DNA of 64,000 nucleotides from Sinorhizobium sp. RAC02 (GTDB lineage Bacteria > Pseudomonadota > Alphaproteobacteria > Rhizobiales > Rhizobiaceae). The stretch is from the NCBI RefSeq assembly GCF_001713395.1, contig NZ_CP016450.1, forward strand, positions 2,800,001 to 2,864,000. Direction: 5' to 3'. This document shows positions 35,838 to 45,432 of this stretch, one piece after another. The translations under genes and the position numbers were made by a program. The notes beneath the pieces were generated by a model. That model was not told where the DNA came from, did no database searches, and saw only the letters and a list, made by a program, of their open reading frames with translations. How positions within the stretch are numbered: the first letter of the stretch is position 1; the number at the start of each line of letters is the position of its first letter.

Positions 35838-36118
35838 GTCAAACTCCAAAGCCGTGCTTGAGAACTGACAAGACCGCACAGCCGCCTCGCCCTTTGATAG
35901 GGACGATAAACGCTAAAAGTTAACTAGACTTTGATGCAACCGCCCGGACCGGCCACGATTAATCGACCCCTAATATTGCGATGCAAATATTTCTTGAAGA
36001 AAATCAAATACCTCGCCACACTTAACGTAAGGGAAGCCTGAATTTCATTAAGGGAATGCAATCTTGAGTTGCAATCATCTTAACGATTATGACAATCCGG
36101 CAGGCGACAGAGCCGCAA
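35838..36118. other. AT-rich intergenic region between the chemoreceptor and rpmH
   Basis: These bases hold no credible gene. They are notably AT-rich, and short repeats of GCAATC occur around 36060-36077. The rpmH promoter begins at 36119. No DnaA-box cluster was recognised, so there is no reason to call an origin. Confidence 0.5.
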
Positions 36119-36147
36119 TTGACTTTCCGCCGGTTTTGCCTTTATAA
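36119..36147 (+). promoter_or_regulatory. Sigma-70 type promoter of rpmH-rnpA-yidC
   Basis: A -35 box TTGACT at 36119-36124 and a -10 box TTATAA at 36142-36147 are separated by exactly 17 bp. It lies about 112 bp upstream of the rpmH ATG. The match is strong for an alphaproteobacterial housekeeping promoter. Confidence 0.75.
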
Positions 36148-36258
36148 GCCGCGCACGTCTGGAAAGATGCCTTCCCGCGAGGGACTGGCTATGCCGGACT
36201 TTCAACACTGCTTGCATAATGCAAACCAAGAAGGGCCGCACACCGCGGTATTAAATAA

Positions 36259-36396
36259 ATGACAAAGCGTACCTACCAACCCTCCAAGCTTGTTCGCAAG
36301 CGTCGTCACGGCTTCCGTGCCCGCATGGCTACCAAGGGCGGCCGCAAGGTCCTGTCCGCACGCCGTGCACGTGGCCGCGCAAGCCTCTCGGCCTAA
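36259..36396 (+). CDS. rpmH: Ribosomal protein bL34
   Basis: This 45-residue ribosomal protein begins [20 protein letters not shown] and carries the L34 signature with the basic [13 protein letters not shown] tail. It belongs to the large subunit. It is the first gene of the rpmH-rnpA-yidC run, typical of bacteria, and has a good promoter upstream. Confidence 0.97.
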   Translation: MTKRTYQPSKLVRKRRHGFRARMATKGGRKVLSARRARGRASLSA

Positions 36397-36429
36397 GGCC
36401 GTGCCTGCCCGGAACAGAGGCGACGGGCA

Positions 36430-36822
36430 ATGACGAAGACTGTTAGACAATCTGCTGTCGGACGGCTGAAAAGCCGTCCGCAGTTTCTTTTTGTGCGCGA
36501 GGGCGAGAAACGCAGGGGACCCTTGTTCCTTCTCGAAGTGCGCGACCGGCAAGCGCCGGACGAACAGCCCCGCGTCGGCTTCACCGTTACCAAGAAACAC
36601 GGCAATGCCGTGGAACGCAATCGCATGCGGCGGCGCCTGAAAGAGGCGGTGCGGCTATCCGCCGGGTTTGCAATGGAGCCCGGACACGACTATGTGGTTG
36701 TCGCCAGACGGGACGTGTTGAACGCGCCCTTCAAAACCCTTGAAGCCGGTCTCAAGGAGAGGATCGCGACAAGGCAGAAACAGAAGCAGCAGCAGCGCCC
36801 TGCTGCTCCCGGGAAAGAGTGA
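36430..36822 (+). CDS. rnpA: Ribonuclease P protein component
   Basis: This 130-residue protein binds RNase P RNA and helps process tRNA precursors. The conserved RNR motif is visible in [15 protein letters not shown], and the central [20 protein letters not shown] block is typical. It follows rpmH by 33 bp. Its TGA overlaps the yidC ATG (TGATG), implying coupling. Confidence 0.95.
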   Translation: MTKTVRQSAVGRLKSRPQFLFVREGEKRRGPLFLLEVRDRQAPDEQPRVGFTVTKKHGNAVERNRMRRRLKEAVRLSAGFAMEPGHDYVVVARRDVLNAPFKTLEAGLKERIATRQKQKQQQRPAAPGKE

Positions 36823-38615
36823 TGGAAAACAACCGCAATTATTTCGTGGCGATCGCGCTGTCCGTCGTGATCCTCATTGCCTGGCAGTTCCTCTATGTGA
36901 ACCCCAAGCTGGAGAAGGACCGCGTCGCACTCGAGGCACAGCAGGCCCAGATCCAGCAGACGACGACGGCCGGCGGCACCACGACCACCGCCACGGGAAC
37001 CAGCGGCACGCTGCCGGGCGGCGCGGCAACCGGCACGACGACCGAGACGCGCGAGGCTGCCCTTGCTAGGTCCGCCCGCGTCGAGATCGACACGCCTTCG
37101 CTTTCCGGTTCGATCAACCTGACGGGCGCGCGCTTCGACGACTTGAAGCTCAAGGACTTCCACGAGACCGTCGACAAGACGAGCCCGATCATCACGCTGC
37201 TCAGCCCGGCCGAGACCGAACACGGCTATTTCGCCGAAATCGGCTATGTCGGCAGCGATGCGACCGGCCAGGTTCCGAGCCCGCAGACCGTCTGGACACA
37301 GGACGGCACCGGCAAGCTGACGCAGACGACCCCGGTGAAGCTGACTTTCACCAACGACAAGGGCGTCACCTTCACCCGCACCATCTCGGTCGATGAGCAT
37401 TACATGTTCACCGTCGCCGACAGCATCGAGAACCGTACGGACACCGCGATCGCCCTTTCGCCCTACGGCCGCACGACACGCTTCTTCAAGCCGAAGGATC
37501 CGTCCGTCTACGTGCTGCACGAAGGCTTCATCGGCGTGCTCGGCGCGCTCGGCCTGCACGAAGTGAAGTACACCGCGGCCGAGGAAGACACGACGGTCGC
37601 GCCCGGCAAGGCGACTGGCGGCTGGCTCGGCATCACCGACAAGTACTGGGCGACCGCGCTCGTGCCGCCGCAGGCGACGCCTTACGAGACGCGCTTCTCC
37701 TACTTCACGGACGGCCGCCCGCGTTACCAGGCGGATTACCGCCAGGACGACATCACCATCGCGCCCGGCCAGAAGGTCGACGTCAAGAACCTGTTCTTCG
37801 GCGGCGCCAAGGAAGTGCCGATCATCGATCAGTACGAGACGTTCTACTCGATCCCGCAGTTCGACCTGATGATCGACTGGGGCTGGTTCTGGTTCTTCAC
37901 CAAGCCAATGTTCCAGCTGATGGACTTCATCTACCGCTACTTCGGCAATTTCGGCGTGGCGATCCTGATCACCACGATCATCGTCAAGGCCCTGTTCTTC
38001 CCGCTCGCCAACAAGCAGTACGCTTCCATGGCGAACATGAAGAAGATGCAGCCGAAGATGGAAGAGCTGAAGGCCAAGCACGGCGACGACCGCATGGCGT
38101 TGCAGCAGGCGATGATGCAGCTCTACAAGGAGGAGAAGATCAATCCGCTGGCGGGTTGCTGGCCGATCCTCCTGCAGATTCCGGTCTTCTTCGCGCTCTA
38201 CAAGGTGATCTACGTCACGATCGAAATGCGCCATGCGCCGTTCTTCGGCTGGATCCAGGACCTCTCCGCGCCTGATCCGACGTCGCTGTTCAACCTGTTC
38301 GGCCTGCTGCCCTACGACGTGCCGCACTTCCTGATGATCGGCGTCTGGCCGCTCATCATGGGTGTCACCATGTTCCTGCAGATGCGCATGAACCCGACGC
38401 CGCCGGATCCGACCCAGGCGATGATCTTCACCTGGATGCCGCTGATCTTCACCTTCATGCTGGCAACCTTCCCGGCCGGTCTCGTGATCTACTGGGCCTG
38501 GAACAACACGCTGTCGATCATCCAGCAGGCGATCATCATGAAGCGCCAGGGCGTGAAGATCGAACTCTTCGACAATCTCAAGGGATTGTTCGGAAAGAAG
38601 GCCGGATCATCCTGA
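36822..38615 (+). CDS. yidC: Membrane protein insertase YidC
   Basis: This 597-residue inner-membrane protein inserts and folds membrane proteins with or without Sec. It has an N-terminal anchor (NYFVAIALSVVILIAWQFLYV), a Thr/Gly-rich linker (residues 45-80), a large periplasmic domain (about 80-350) and the C-terminal five-helix core with YRYFGNFGVAILITTIIVKALFFPL and the conserved LFNLFGLLPYD. The start is ATG at 36822; a GTG three bases earlier is also in frame. yidD is not seen between rnpA and yidC. Confidence 0.95.
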   Translation: MENNRNYFVAIALSVVILIAWQFLYVNPKLEKDRVALEAQQAQIQQTTTAGGTTTTATGTSGTLPGGAATGTTTETREAALARSARVEIDTPSLSGSINLTGARFDDLKLKDFHETVDKTSPIITLLSPAETEHGYFAEIGYVGSDATGQVPSPQTVWTQDGTGKLTQTTPVKLTFTNDKGVTFTRTISVDEHYMFTVADSIENRTDTAIALSPYGRTTRFFKPKDPSVYVLHEGFIGVLGALGLHEVKYTAAEEDTTVAPGKATGGWLGITDKYWATALVPPQATPYETRFSYFTDGRPRYQADYRQDDITIAPGQKVDVKNLFFGGAKEVPIIDQYETFYSIPQFDLMIDWGWFWFFTKPMFQLMDFIYRYFGNFGVAILITTIIVKALFFPLANKQYASMANMKKMQPKMEELKAKHGDDRMALQQAMMQLYKEEKINPLAGCWPILLQIPVFFALYKVIYVTIEMRHAPFFGWIQDLSAPDPTSLFNLFGLLPYDVPHFLMIGVWPLIMGVTMFLQMRMNPTPPDPTQAMIFTWMPLIFTFMLATFPAGLVIYWAWNNTLSIIQQAIIMKRQGVKIELFDNLKGLFGKKAGSS

Positions 38616-38641
38616 CGACGCTTTCAGCGAACTCCAAGCAA

Positions 38642-38670
38642 ACCCCGGCCTTCGCGCCGGGTTTTCTTTT
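38642..38670 (+). terminator. Probable terminator after yidC
   Basis: AACCCCGGC and GCCGGGTT form a GC-rich stem around CTTCGC, followed by TTTTCTTTT. It lies 26 bp after the yidC stop. Confidence 0.75.
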
Positions 38671-38776
38671 GCCTGATTTTTCAGCACGGCCCGCTTGCGA
38701 CATGCCCCCGTCGCTGGCATGGAAGCATGGCGAACAGGCTGCTGGCATGTTCGCGACAATGTCTTTGTTTTTCACG

Positions 38777-38822
38777 CAATTCCGGACGCAAAACCGCTTT
38801 AAACTTTTGCTGGAATTGCTCT
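38777..38822. repeat. RIME-like intergenic repeat, copy B
   Basis: This 46-bp imperfect inverted repeat begins GCAATTCCGGACGCAAAA and ends TTTTGCTGGAATTGCTC. It matches copy A at 3366-3412 over most of its length. It lies between yidC and the EamA gene. Confidence 0.75.
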
Positions 38823-38834
38823 AGCGAGCGCCCC

Positions 38835-39746
38835 ATGTCCGCTTCATCGCTTCCGGTTACCCCCACCCTCCCGGACAGCCGGGGGCAAGGGTATGGCGCG
38901 GCGCTCGTGCTCGGCTCCGCCGTCGTCTGGAGCTTTGGCGGCACGCTGGCACGCTTTCTCCATATCGAGGACGGCTGGACGGTCGTTTTCTGGCGTTCGC
39001 TCTTTGCCGCCCTCTTCCTCCTCGGCTTCATGCTGGTGCGGGATGGGCCGCGCGGCACGGTGCAGCTCTTCAAGGGCATGGGCCTTGCCGGTGTCGCCGT
39101 CGGCGTGTGTTTCGCGACGGCCTCCACCTCCTTCATTCTCGCGCTCGCCTACACGACCGTCGCCAATGTCGTGTTGATCCAGGCCGGCGTGCCGCTCATT
39201 GCCGCGCTGATGGCCTGGCTGCTCTTCCGCGAGCGGATCGCGGCCCATACCTGGCTCGCCATCGCGGCCGTCATCGGCGGCGTCGCCATCATGGTCTCGG
39301 AATCGCTCGGCGGCAGCGTCTCGATGATGGGCGATGCGCTCGCCATCCTGATTGCCTTCGCCTTTGCCACGGCGACGATCATCACCCGCCGCTTCGCCCA
39401 TGTGCGCATGACGCCGGCCGTCTTCCTCGGCACCGTGATCGCCTGCGCCACGGCGGCAAGCCAGGCCTCCGGCTTCGCCATCACCGGGCAGGAGCTTGGC
39501 GTCCTCATCGTCTTCGGCGCGCTCAATTTCGGCCTTGGCCTCGCGCTCTTCGTCACCGGCGCGCGCCTCATCCCGTCGGCGCTCGCCGCGCTGCTCGGCA
39601 CCGCGGAGACGGTGCTCGCGCCGCTTTGGGTCGCCGTCATCCACGGCGAGGTACCGGGCGCCCGCACGGTCATCGGCGGCTTCATTGTGCTTGCGGCACT
39701 GCTCTGTTATCTCGGCGTAGAGCTCTGGCGGCAGCGGCGCGCTTGA
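38835..39746 (+). CDS. EamA-family (DMT) transporter
   Basis: This 303-residue inner-membrane protein has ten predicted helices in two EamA repeats. The first begins [20 protein letters not shown], the second [21 protein letters not shown]. The family exports amino acids, sugars or metabolites; the substrate is unknown. The start at 38835 avoids a Cys-rich upstream stretch made by the RIME-like repeat. It interrupts the usual yidC-engB order. Confidence 0.88.
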   Translation: MSASSLPVTPTLPDSRGQGYGAALVLGSAVVWSFGGTLARFLHIEDGWTVVFWRSLFAALFLLGFMLVRDGPRGTVQLFKGMGLAGVAVGVCFATASTSFILALAYTTVANVVLIQAGVPLIAALMAWLLFRERIAAHTWLAIAAVIGGVAIMVSESLGGSVSMMGDALAILIAFAFATATIITRRFAHVRMTPAVFLGTVIACATAASQASGFAITGQELGVLIVFGALNFGLGLALFVTGARLIPSALAALLGTAETVLAPLWVAVIHGEVPGARTVIGGFIVLAALLCYLGVELWRQRRA

Positions 39747-39798
39747 CTTTCGCGGCCAAAACCGGGAAGCCGGGGGCCAGACAACAAAGGCCAGACTT

Positions 39799-40452
39799 AT
39801 GACCGAGACGACGTCACCGGGCGACAAGCCGCTGTTTGGCAGGCCGTGGATCTTCATCCGCGGCGTGCCGGCCATGAAATTCCTGCCGCCGGAAGGCCCG
39901 CCGGAGGTTGCCTTCGCCGGGCGCTCGAATGTCGGAAAGTCGTCGCTGATCAACGCGCTCGTCGGTCACAAGGGCCTGGCGCGCACTTCGAATACGCCGG
40001 GTCGCACGCAGGAACTGAACTACTTCGTTCCCGACGGATACACCGGCGCCGAGGACGACCTGCCGCCGATGGCGCTCGTCGACATGCCCGGCTACGGCTA
40101 TGCCCAGGCGCCGAAGGAACAGGTCGATGCCTGGACCAAGCTCGTCTTCGATTACCTGCGCGGCCGTTCCACGCTGAAACGCGTCTATGTGCTGATCGAC
40201 AGCCGCCACGGCATCAAGCCCAATGACGACGAGGTGTTTGCGCTGCTCGACAAGGCGGCCGTCTCCTATCAGGTCGTTCTGACCAAGACCGACAAGATCA
40301 AGGACGTCGCGGTGCCGCGGCTCGTCGAGGAAACCCGGCTGAAGATCATCAAGCGTCCGGCGGCCTATCCTGAAGTGCTGTCCACCTCGTCGGAAAAGGG
40401 CCGTGGGCTCGACGACGTGCGCAACGCCATCATCACCGCGATTACACGCTAA
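39799..40452 (+). CDS. engB: Ribosome biogenesis GTPase YsxC/EngB
   Basis: This 217-residue GTPase supports 50S subunit assembly. The G1 motif [15 protein letters not shown]2 (TSNTPGRTQ), G3 (DMPGYGYA), G4 (TKTD) and G5 region (STSSEKGRG) are all present. It follows the EamA gene by 52 bp and precedes the fasciclin gene on the other strand. Confidence 0.95.
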   Translation: MTETTSPGDKPLFGRPWIFIRGVPAMKFLPPEGPPEVAFAGRSNVGKSSLINALVGHKGLARTSNTPGRTQELNYFVPDGYTGAEDDLPPMALVDMPGYGYAQAPKEQVDAWTKLVFDYLRGRSTLKRVYVLIDSRHGIKPNDDEVFALLDKAAVSYQVVLTKTDKIKDVAVPRLVEETRLKIIKRPAAYPEVLSTSSEKGRGLDDVRNAIITAITR

Positions 40453-40479
40453 AAAGGCCGCCGGCAGAACCGGCGGCCC
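40451..40479 (-). terminator. Terminator shared by engB and the fasciclin gene
   Basis: GGCCGCCGG and CCGGCGGCC pair around CAGAA. A T-run (TTTTT) follows on the minus strand, so it mainly ends the fasciclin transcript; it also lies directly after the convergent engB stop. Confidence 0.75.
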
Positions 40480-40534
40480 AAGGCTGACGAAGGCTGACCC
40501 GCGCTGGGTTTCGAGGCGGGCGCGGGTTTAGAGG

Positions 40535-41092
40535 TCAGGCCTTCGGCAGCAGAACCTTGTCGATGACGTGAATGACGCCATTCGACTGCTTGACGTCGGC
40601 GATCGTCACGGTCGCCACACCGCCCGTCTCGTCCGTCAACGTGATCTTGTCGCCATCCATCTTGGCCGACAGCATGCAGCCACCAACGGTCTTGACCGGA
40701 TGATTACCGCCGTCATCGGCGATCATCTTGCCGATTGCTTCCGAAAGCGCGTTTGCCGCCACCACATGGCAGGTCAGCACCTTGGTGAGCTGGTCCTTGT
40801 TTTCCGGCTTCAGCAGCGTATCGACCGTGCCGGCCGGCAGCGCCTCGAAGGCGGCATTCGTCGGCGCGAAGACGGTGAACGGGCCGGCGCCCGAAAGGGT
40901 CTCCACCAGGCCGGCGGCCTTCACCGCGGCGACCAGCGTCGTATGGTCCTTCGAATTGACGGCGTTTTCGACGATGTTCTTGTCTTCGAACATCGCTGCG
41001 CCACCGACCTTCGGATTTTCGGCATGGGCAGCAAAGGCGCCGAGCGCGAAGACGGAGGCGAGGGCGGCGGTGCGAAGGGTGAAACGGCTCAT
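40535..41092 (-). CDS. Secreted fasciclin (FAS1) domain protein
   Basis: This 185-residue protein has a signal peptide (ending GAFAAHA) and a single FAS1 domain. Both family motifs are present: H1 (GPFTVFAPTNAAFEALP) and H2 (NGVIHVIDKVLLP). FAS1 domains mediate adhesion or binding in the periplasm and outside. A hairpin (CCCGCA-TA-TGCGGG) lies in its leader near 41117-41132. The next genes are an anti-sigma factor and an ECF sigma factor in the same orientation, a neighbourhood similar to the mycobacterial SigK regulon (MPT70/MPT83 are FAS1 proteins). Confidence 0.92.
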   Translation of the reverse strand: MSRFTLRTAALASVFALGAFAAHAENPKVGGAAMFEDKNIVENAVNSKDHTTLVAAVKAAGLVETLSGAGPFTVFAPTNAAFEALPAGTVDTLLKPENKDQLTKVLTCHVVAANALSEAIGKMIADDGGNHPVKTVGGCMLSAKMDGDKITLTDETGGVATVTIADVKQSNGVIHVIDKVLLPKA

Positions 41093-41235
41093 GGGGTGGA
41101 TCCTTCCTTTTCGGCCCGCATTATGCGGGTCCTCCCGTTTGCGATGCCCAACGGGCGATCATTGTGAGCAACGGGAGCTTTGGAAAAAGAGTTTCAGGAC
41201 GGCCGATCTTTTTTATAAATCCTTGATCGGAAAAT

Positions 41236-41260
41236 AAAAAAGCCGCGCAAAGCGCGGCTT
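41236..41260 (-). terminator. Rho-independent terminator of the sigma/anti-sigma operon
   Basis: On the minus strand AAGCCGCGC and GCGCGGCTT pair around TTT, then TTTTTTATTTT follows. It sits 20 bp after the anti-sigma stop, so sigK-rskA and the fasciclin gene are separate units. Confidence 0.85.
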
Positions 41261-41280
41261 GTGGCATTGACCGATCTGGA

Positions 41281-42015
41281 TCAATCGAAGCGCGCGGCAC
41301 CGGATGCGATGACCGGGCCGGTCGCGCTGCCGGTCGGCGAGCCGCCGAAAGGCTCGACGCTGACCGCCAGCACCGCGCCCTGCACGAGGCGGCCGCGCAT
41401 GACCGCCGGCACCGCCAGTTCCCCCTCACCCGTCTGCGGCAACACGCCGAGCGAGACCGGCGCCTTGCCCTCCTCGACGAGCCAGAGTTCGAGCGACTTT
41501 TCCTTTTCCTTGCCGGCTGCGACGGGGGTGACACGCAGCGCACCGTTCGCCTCGTCGTAACGGGCCACCAGATTGATCGTGGCGCCCTCGCCGGAAAGAT
41601 CGGCGACCAGCCTTCCGCCGCTCATCGGGCGCGGCGCCAGCAGCGCACTCATCGAGAAGGCAAGGCCAGCGGCGACCGCGAGCGAAGCAAAGGCGAGCGA
41701 GCGCCAGAGCGCCAGCGAATTCCAGAAACCGCCGGAAACCTTGCCGGAAAAAGCCGCGTCGGGCGGCGTCGTGCCGAGAATACGCTGCTCGATGGCAGAA
41801 TAGGCGCGCGGCGGCGGTTGCATCGCCTCGTAGTCGTCGTTGAAGGTCGAGAGGTTTTCCTCCCAGCGGTTCACCATGGCGGCGAACTGGCGATCCTGCG
41901 CAAGCCGCGCCTCCACCTTGCGGCGGTCTTCGGCGGAAAGCACCCCGAGCACATATTCGCCGGCGATCACCTCGTCGCGGCGGGGGTCTCTCATGTCTTT
42001 GTCTGACGCCGTCAT
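41281..42015 (-). CDS. RskA-type anti-sigma factor
   Basis: This 244-residue membrane protein has an N-terminal sigma-binding domain (RDEVIAGEYVLGVLSAEDRR...RWEENLSTFND), one membrane helix (SLAFASLAVAAGLAFSMSALL, about residues 100-120) and an extracytoplasmic RskA domain ending with LELWLVEEGKAPVSLGVLP. No zinc-binding His-Cys-Cys motif is seen. The ATG at 42015 overlaps the sigma stop (ATGA); a frame to 42027 is possible. It should hold the upstream ECF sigma factor inactive until an envelope signal triggers its release. Confidence 0.88.
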   Translation of the reverse strand: MTASDKDMRDPRRDEVIAGEYVLGVLSAEDRRKVEARLAQDRQFAAMVNRWEENLSTFNDDYEAMQPPPRAYSAIEQRILGTTPPDAAFSGKVSGGFWNSLALWRSLAFASLAVAAGLAFSMSALLAPRPMSGGRLVADLSGEGATINLVARYDEANGALRVTPVAAGKEKEKSLELWLVEEGKAPVSLGVLPQTGEGELAVPAVMRGRLVQGAVLAVSVEPFGGSPTGSATGPVIASGAARFD

Positions 42016-42551
42016 CGGCTCATGCACTCTCTCAGTTTCAAAAGGCTTCGGCGAAGCCAGGTTCTCATCGTGTTCAGCGGCACGCCGTGGATTTCGGCGA
42101 GTTCCTCATAACTCAGGCCCTCTATATAGGCATGCCGGACGGCCGATGCCCGGTCGGGCTCCAGCTCTTCCATACAAATATCGATTCGTCGGCCCTCCGA
42201 CCTGAGCACGACCGCCTCCTCCGGCGACATGAGCGGGTCGGCGATATCATAAGCTTCATCGATGTCCGTTGCCACCGGTCTTCGTGCGCGAATGACGTCG
42301 ATCGCGTGGTTGCGCGCGACCGCGGCGAGCCAGGCCATCGGGTGCACATTTCCAGCCACGTAGCGATCGGCGCGCTGCCAGATCTTGACGTAGACCTCCT
42401 GCAGCGCCTCTTCAGCTTCGCTTCTGTCTCTGAGGATACGCAAGCAGACGCCGAAAAGTTTCGCGGCGCTCGCATCGTACAGCGCGGCGAAGGCCTTGCG
42501 GTCCTTCAGGGACACGCGGCCGATGAGGTAGGAGATGTCATTGCCGGTCAC
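42012..42551 (-). CDS. ECF RNA polymerase sigma factor (SigK-like)
   Basis: This 179-residue sigma factor has region 2 ([39 protein letters not shown]) and region 4 ([36 protein letters not shown]). It starts at GTG 42551 with AAGGAG eight bases upstream. It overlaps the RskA-type gene by 4 bp, so the two are co-produced. SigK assignment rests on the RskA partner and the adjacent FAS1 gene and is inference; a general ECF call is firm. Confidence 0.9.
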   Translation of the reverse strand: MTGNDISYLIGRVSLKDRKAFAALYDASAAKLFGVCLRILRDRSEAEEALQEVYVKIWQRADRYVAGNVHPMAWLAAVARNHAIDVIRARRPVATDIDEAYDIADPLMSPEEAVVLRSEGRRIDICMEELEPDRASAVRHAYIEGLSYEELAEIHGVPLNTMRTWLRRSLLKLRECMSR

Positions 42552-42682
42552 GCGCCGCTCCTTGCCTGTCGCGCCCGCAACCTAGTCTTTTTGCCCGGCC
42601 ATGCGCAATCTCGTATGCGAATCATTCCATCGTCACAAAACATGCGTTAAACAGGCCGCCACCAAAGTCCCAAGAGGCCGCC

Positions 42683-43570
42683 ATGTCCCTATCCGAAAGC
42701 GAAACCCAAGCCCGCCTTCTCGCCCAGGCCCTGCCCTACATGCAGCGCTACGAGAACAAGACCATCGTGGTGAAATATGGCGGCCACGCCATGGGCAATG
42801 CGGAACTCGGCAAGGCCTTCGCAAGCGACGTCGCGCTGCTCAAGCAGTCGGGCGTCAATCCGATCGTCGTGCACGGCGGCGGCCCGCAGATCGGCGCCAT
42901 GCTGACCAAGATGGGCATCGAATCGAAATTCGAAGGCGGCCTTCGCGTCACCGACCAGAAGACGGTCGAGATCGTCGAGATGGTGCTGGCCGGCTCGATC
43001 AACAAGGAAATCGTCGCACTCATCAACCAGACCGGTGAATGGGCGATCGGGCTGTGCGGCAAGGACGGCAACATGGTCTTTGCCGAAAAGGCCAAGAAGA
43101 CCGTCGTCGACCCGGACAGCAATATCGAGCGTATCCTCGATCTCGGCTTCGTCGGCGAAGTGGTCGAGGTCGACCGCACACTGATCGACCTGCTCGCCAA
43201 ATCCGAGATGATCCCGGTTATCGCGCCGGTGGCACCGGGTCGTGATGGCCATACCTACAACATCAATGCCGACACCTTTGCGGGTGCCATCGCCGGCGCC
43301 CTGAACGCCACGCGCCTGCTGTTCCTCACCGACGTGCCGGGCGTGCTCGACAAGGACGGTCAGCTCATCAAGGAGCTTTCGGTCGCGCAGGCCCGCGAAC
43401 TCATCAAGGACGGCACGATCTCCGGTGGCATGATCCCCAAGGTCGAGACCTGCATCGACGCCATCAAGGCCGGCGTGCAGGGCGTCGTCATCCTCAACGG
43501 CAAGACCGCCCACTCCGTCCTGCTCGAAATCTTTACGGAGCACGGCGCGGGCACGCTGATCGTGCCCTGA
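42683..43570 (+). CDS. argB: Acetylglutamate kinase
   Basis: This 295-residue cytosolic enzyme phosphorylates N-acetylglutamate in arginine synthesis. The amino-acid-kinase fold is visible with [27 protein letters not shown] and the C-terminal [15 protein letters not shown] signature. Arginine feedback control is expected for this hexameric class. In related genomes it follows engB closely; here the fasciclin-sigma island lies between them. Confidence 0.95.
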   Translation: MSLSESETQARLLAQALPYMQRYENKTIVVKYGGHAMGNAELGKAFASDVALLKQSGVNPIVVHGGGPQIGAMLTKMGIESKFEGGLRVTDQKTVEIVEMVLAGSINKEIVALINQTGEWAIGLCGKDGNMVFAEKAKKTVVDPDSNIERILDLGFVGEVVEVDRTLIDLLAKSEMIPVIAPVAPGRDGHTYNINADTFAGAIAGALNATRLLFLTDVPGVLDKDGQLIKELSVAQARELIKDGTISGGMIPKVETCIDAIKAGVQGVVILNGKTAHSVLLEIFTEHGAGTLIVP

Positions 43571-43577
43571 TGCTCTC

Positions 43578-43599
43578 GCCGGCGGTCTCGGCCGCCGGC
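43578..43599. terminator. Inverted repeat between convergent argB and EamA genes
   Basis: Eight-base arms GCCGGCGG and CCGCCGGC flank TCTCGG. There is no T-run, so it is a possible but unproven terminator. Confidence 0.45.
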
Positions 43600-43603
43600 T
43601 CCG

Positions 43604-44506
43604 CTACCAGAACAGCAGGCCGAGAATTCCGCAGACGATGAGCAGGCATCCCGCTACTTCCGTGCGGTTTACCCGCTCGTGGAAGAGGAAGTAGGAGGCC
43701 ATGAAGGTGAAGATCAGTTCGATCTGGCCGAGCGCGCGCACATAGGCGACCTGCTGGAGGCTCATGGCGGTGAACCAGCAGGCCGAGCCCAGCACACCAG
43801 CAATGCCCACCAGCGATGACGACCGCCAGCTTTTCAGCACCTGCACGATTTCGTTCTTGTCCTTCCAAAACATCCAGACCAGCATGAAAGCCGTCTGGAA
43901 GGTGGTGACGCAGGCCAGTGTGACGGCGGCGTTCATGATCGGGCCGGGGCCATCGAGCGACAGCGACGCACTGCGATAGGCGACTGCCGAAACGCCGAAG
44001 ACGGCACCCGACGCGATGCCGATCAGGGCGGTGCGGCTGGTCAGCGCAGCGAACGTGTTGCGCCACGAGAGCGGTGCGCGGGCGACCGAAATCAGCATCA
44101 CCCCGATGACGCCGACGATGATGGCGATGACGGCGCCGAAAGTGATGCGTTCGCCGAGCAGCACGAAGCCGAAGATCGCCGCCTGCACCGGTTCCGTCTT
44201 GGAATAGGCGGTGCCGACCGCGAAATTCCGAAGCGAGAACAGGTAGACCAGCAGCATGGTCGCATAGATCTGCGCGAGACCGCCGATCACCGCCCAGAAG
44301 GCAAAGGCGCCGTTAAACGTCGGAAAGGGAAGGCCGACGAGCCAGTGCAGGACCACCACATAGAGGATCGCCAGCGGAAAGCCGTAGCCGAAGCGCACGA
44401 AGCTCGCACCGCGCGTGCCGAGCTTGCCCTGCAGATGCTTTTGCAGGGCCGAGCGCAGGTTTTGCATGAAGGCGGCGGCAATGGTGATGGGGATCCAGAG
44501 TTCCAT
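43604..44506 (-). CDS. EamA-family (DMT) transporter, second copy
   Basis: This 300-residue protein has ten predicted helices, starting with an N-terminal EamA half (WIPITIAAAFMQNLRSALQKHL) and a second half from about residue 150. It shares little with the other EamA gene at 38835. The substrate is unknown. It is convergent with argB and divergent from the HAD-family gene. Confidence 0.85.
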   Translation of the reverse strand: MELWIPITIAAAFMQNLRSALQKHLQGKLGTRGASFVRFGYGFPLAILYVVVLHWLVGLPFPTFNGAFAFWAVIGGLAQIYATMLLVYLFSLRNFAVGTAYSKTEPVQAAIFGFVLLGERITFGAVIAIIVGVIGVMLISVARAPLSWRNTFAALTSRTALIGIASGAVFGVSAVAYRSASLSLDGPGPIMNAAVTLACVTTFQTAFMLVWMFWKDKNEIVQVLKSWRSSSLVGIAGVLGSACWFTAMSLQQVAYVRALGQIELIFTFMASYFLFHERVNRTEVAGCLLIVCGILGLLFW

Positions 44507-44608
44507 GTCCTGCCGCTAGCATGCGGACCAGGTCAAATCCATCGCCCGCAAAGACCTGCGCTGAAAATTCCGTTTCCCTCGGCAATCGGCCATGTCATAA
44601 GACGCTCC

Positions 44609-45304
44609 ATGACCGATCTTCCGAACAAAGCCGATTTCGCAAATGTGCGTGACTGGGTCTTCGACCTCGACAACACGCTCTATCCGCATCACATCGATCT
44701 CTTCGCCCAGATCGACAAGAACATGACGGCTTATGTCTCGGCGCTGCTGGGTCTCTCGCGCGAGGACGCGCGGACCTTGCAGAAGCAGTATTATTACGAT
44801 CACGGCACGACGCTGAACGGGCTGATGATCCACCACAAGATCGATCCGGCCGATTTCCTCGAAAAAGCGCACGCCATCAATTACGACGTGCTGTCGCCCG
44901 ACCTCTCGCTCGGCGATGCGATCCAGGCTTTGCCCGGCCGCAAGTTCATCTTCACCAATGGCAGCGTGAAACATGCCGAGATGGCCGCCAAGGCGCTCGG
45001 TATCTTCCACCATTTCGACGACGTCTTCGATATCGTCGCGGCGGAATATGTACCGAAGCCGGCGGGCGCGACCTATGACAAGTTCATGGCGCTGCACCGG
45101 GTGGATACGGGCCATGCCGTGATGTTCGAGGACCTGCCGCGCAATCTTCTCGTGCCCAAAACACTCGGCATGAAGACGGTGCTGCTTGTTCCCCGCGACG
45201 AGGGCCACGAATTCGTCGACGCCTGGGAAAAGCGGACGGACGATGACAAACATATCGACTACATGACGTCGGATCTTGTCGGCTTCCTCAACGCCCTGCT
45301 CTAG
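44609..45304 (+). CDS. HAD-family pyrimidine 5'-nucleotidase-like phosphatase
   Basis: This 231-residue protein has the HAD motifs: DLDNTLYP (motif I, nucleophile Asp), FIFTNGS (motif II), KPAGATYDKF (motif III Lys) and FEDLPRNLLVPKTLGM (motif IV). The N-terminal DWVFDLDNTLYPHHIDLFAQI stretch matches the pyrimidine 5'-nucleotidase (SDT1/PhoE-like) group. It would dephosphorylate UMP or CMP or a related nucleotide. The ATG at 44609 is the first in a family-consistent position. Confidence 0.85.
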   Translation: MTDLPNKADFANVRDWVFDLDNTLYPHHIDLFAQIDKNMTAYVSALLGLSREDARTLQKQYYYDHGTTLNGLMIHHKIDPADFLEKAHAINYDVLSPDLSLGDAIQALPGRKFIFTNGSVKHAEMAAKALGIFHHFDDVFDIVAAEYVPKPAGATYDKFMALHRVDTGHAVMFEDLPRNLLVPKTLGMKTVLLVPRDEGHEFVDAWEKRTDDDKHIDYMTSDLVGFLNALL

Positions 45305-45432
45305 CCGAACACAATCCTGACACGGAAAAAACCGTTTCTTGTCAAAAGGTTAAATTACCAATTTGTAACTGGTGAAAGCCGGCGTTCTCCCTATCCTGCC
45401 CTCAGGGACAAGATGGATACAAGGAAACGACC

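Noticed and set aside
36061..36258. Possible replication origin next to rpmH
   Set aside because: In alphaproteobacteria the origin is not tied to rpmH, and no cluster of DnaA boxes was recognised; the region holds a normal promoter.
36690..38327. A 545-codon open frame on the minus strand opposite yidC
   Set aside because: yidC is certain on the plus strand. The antisense protein is rich in Arg, Glu, Val and Leu without any fold-like pattern.
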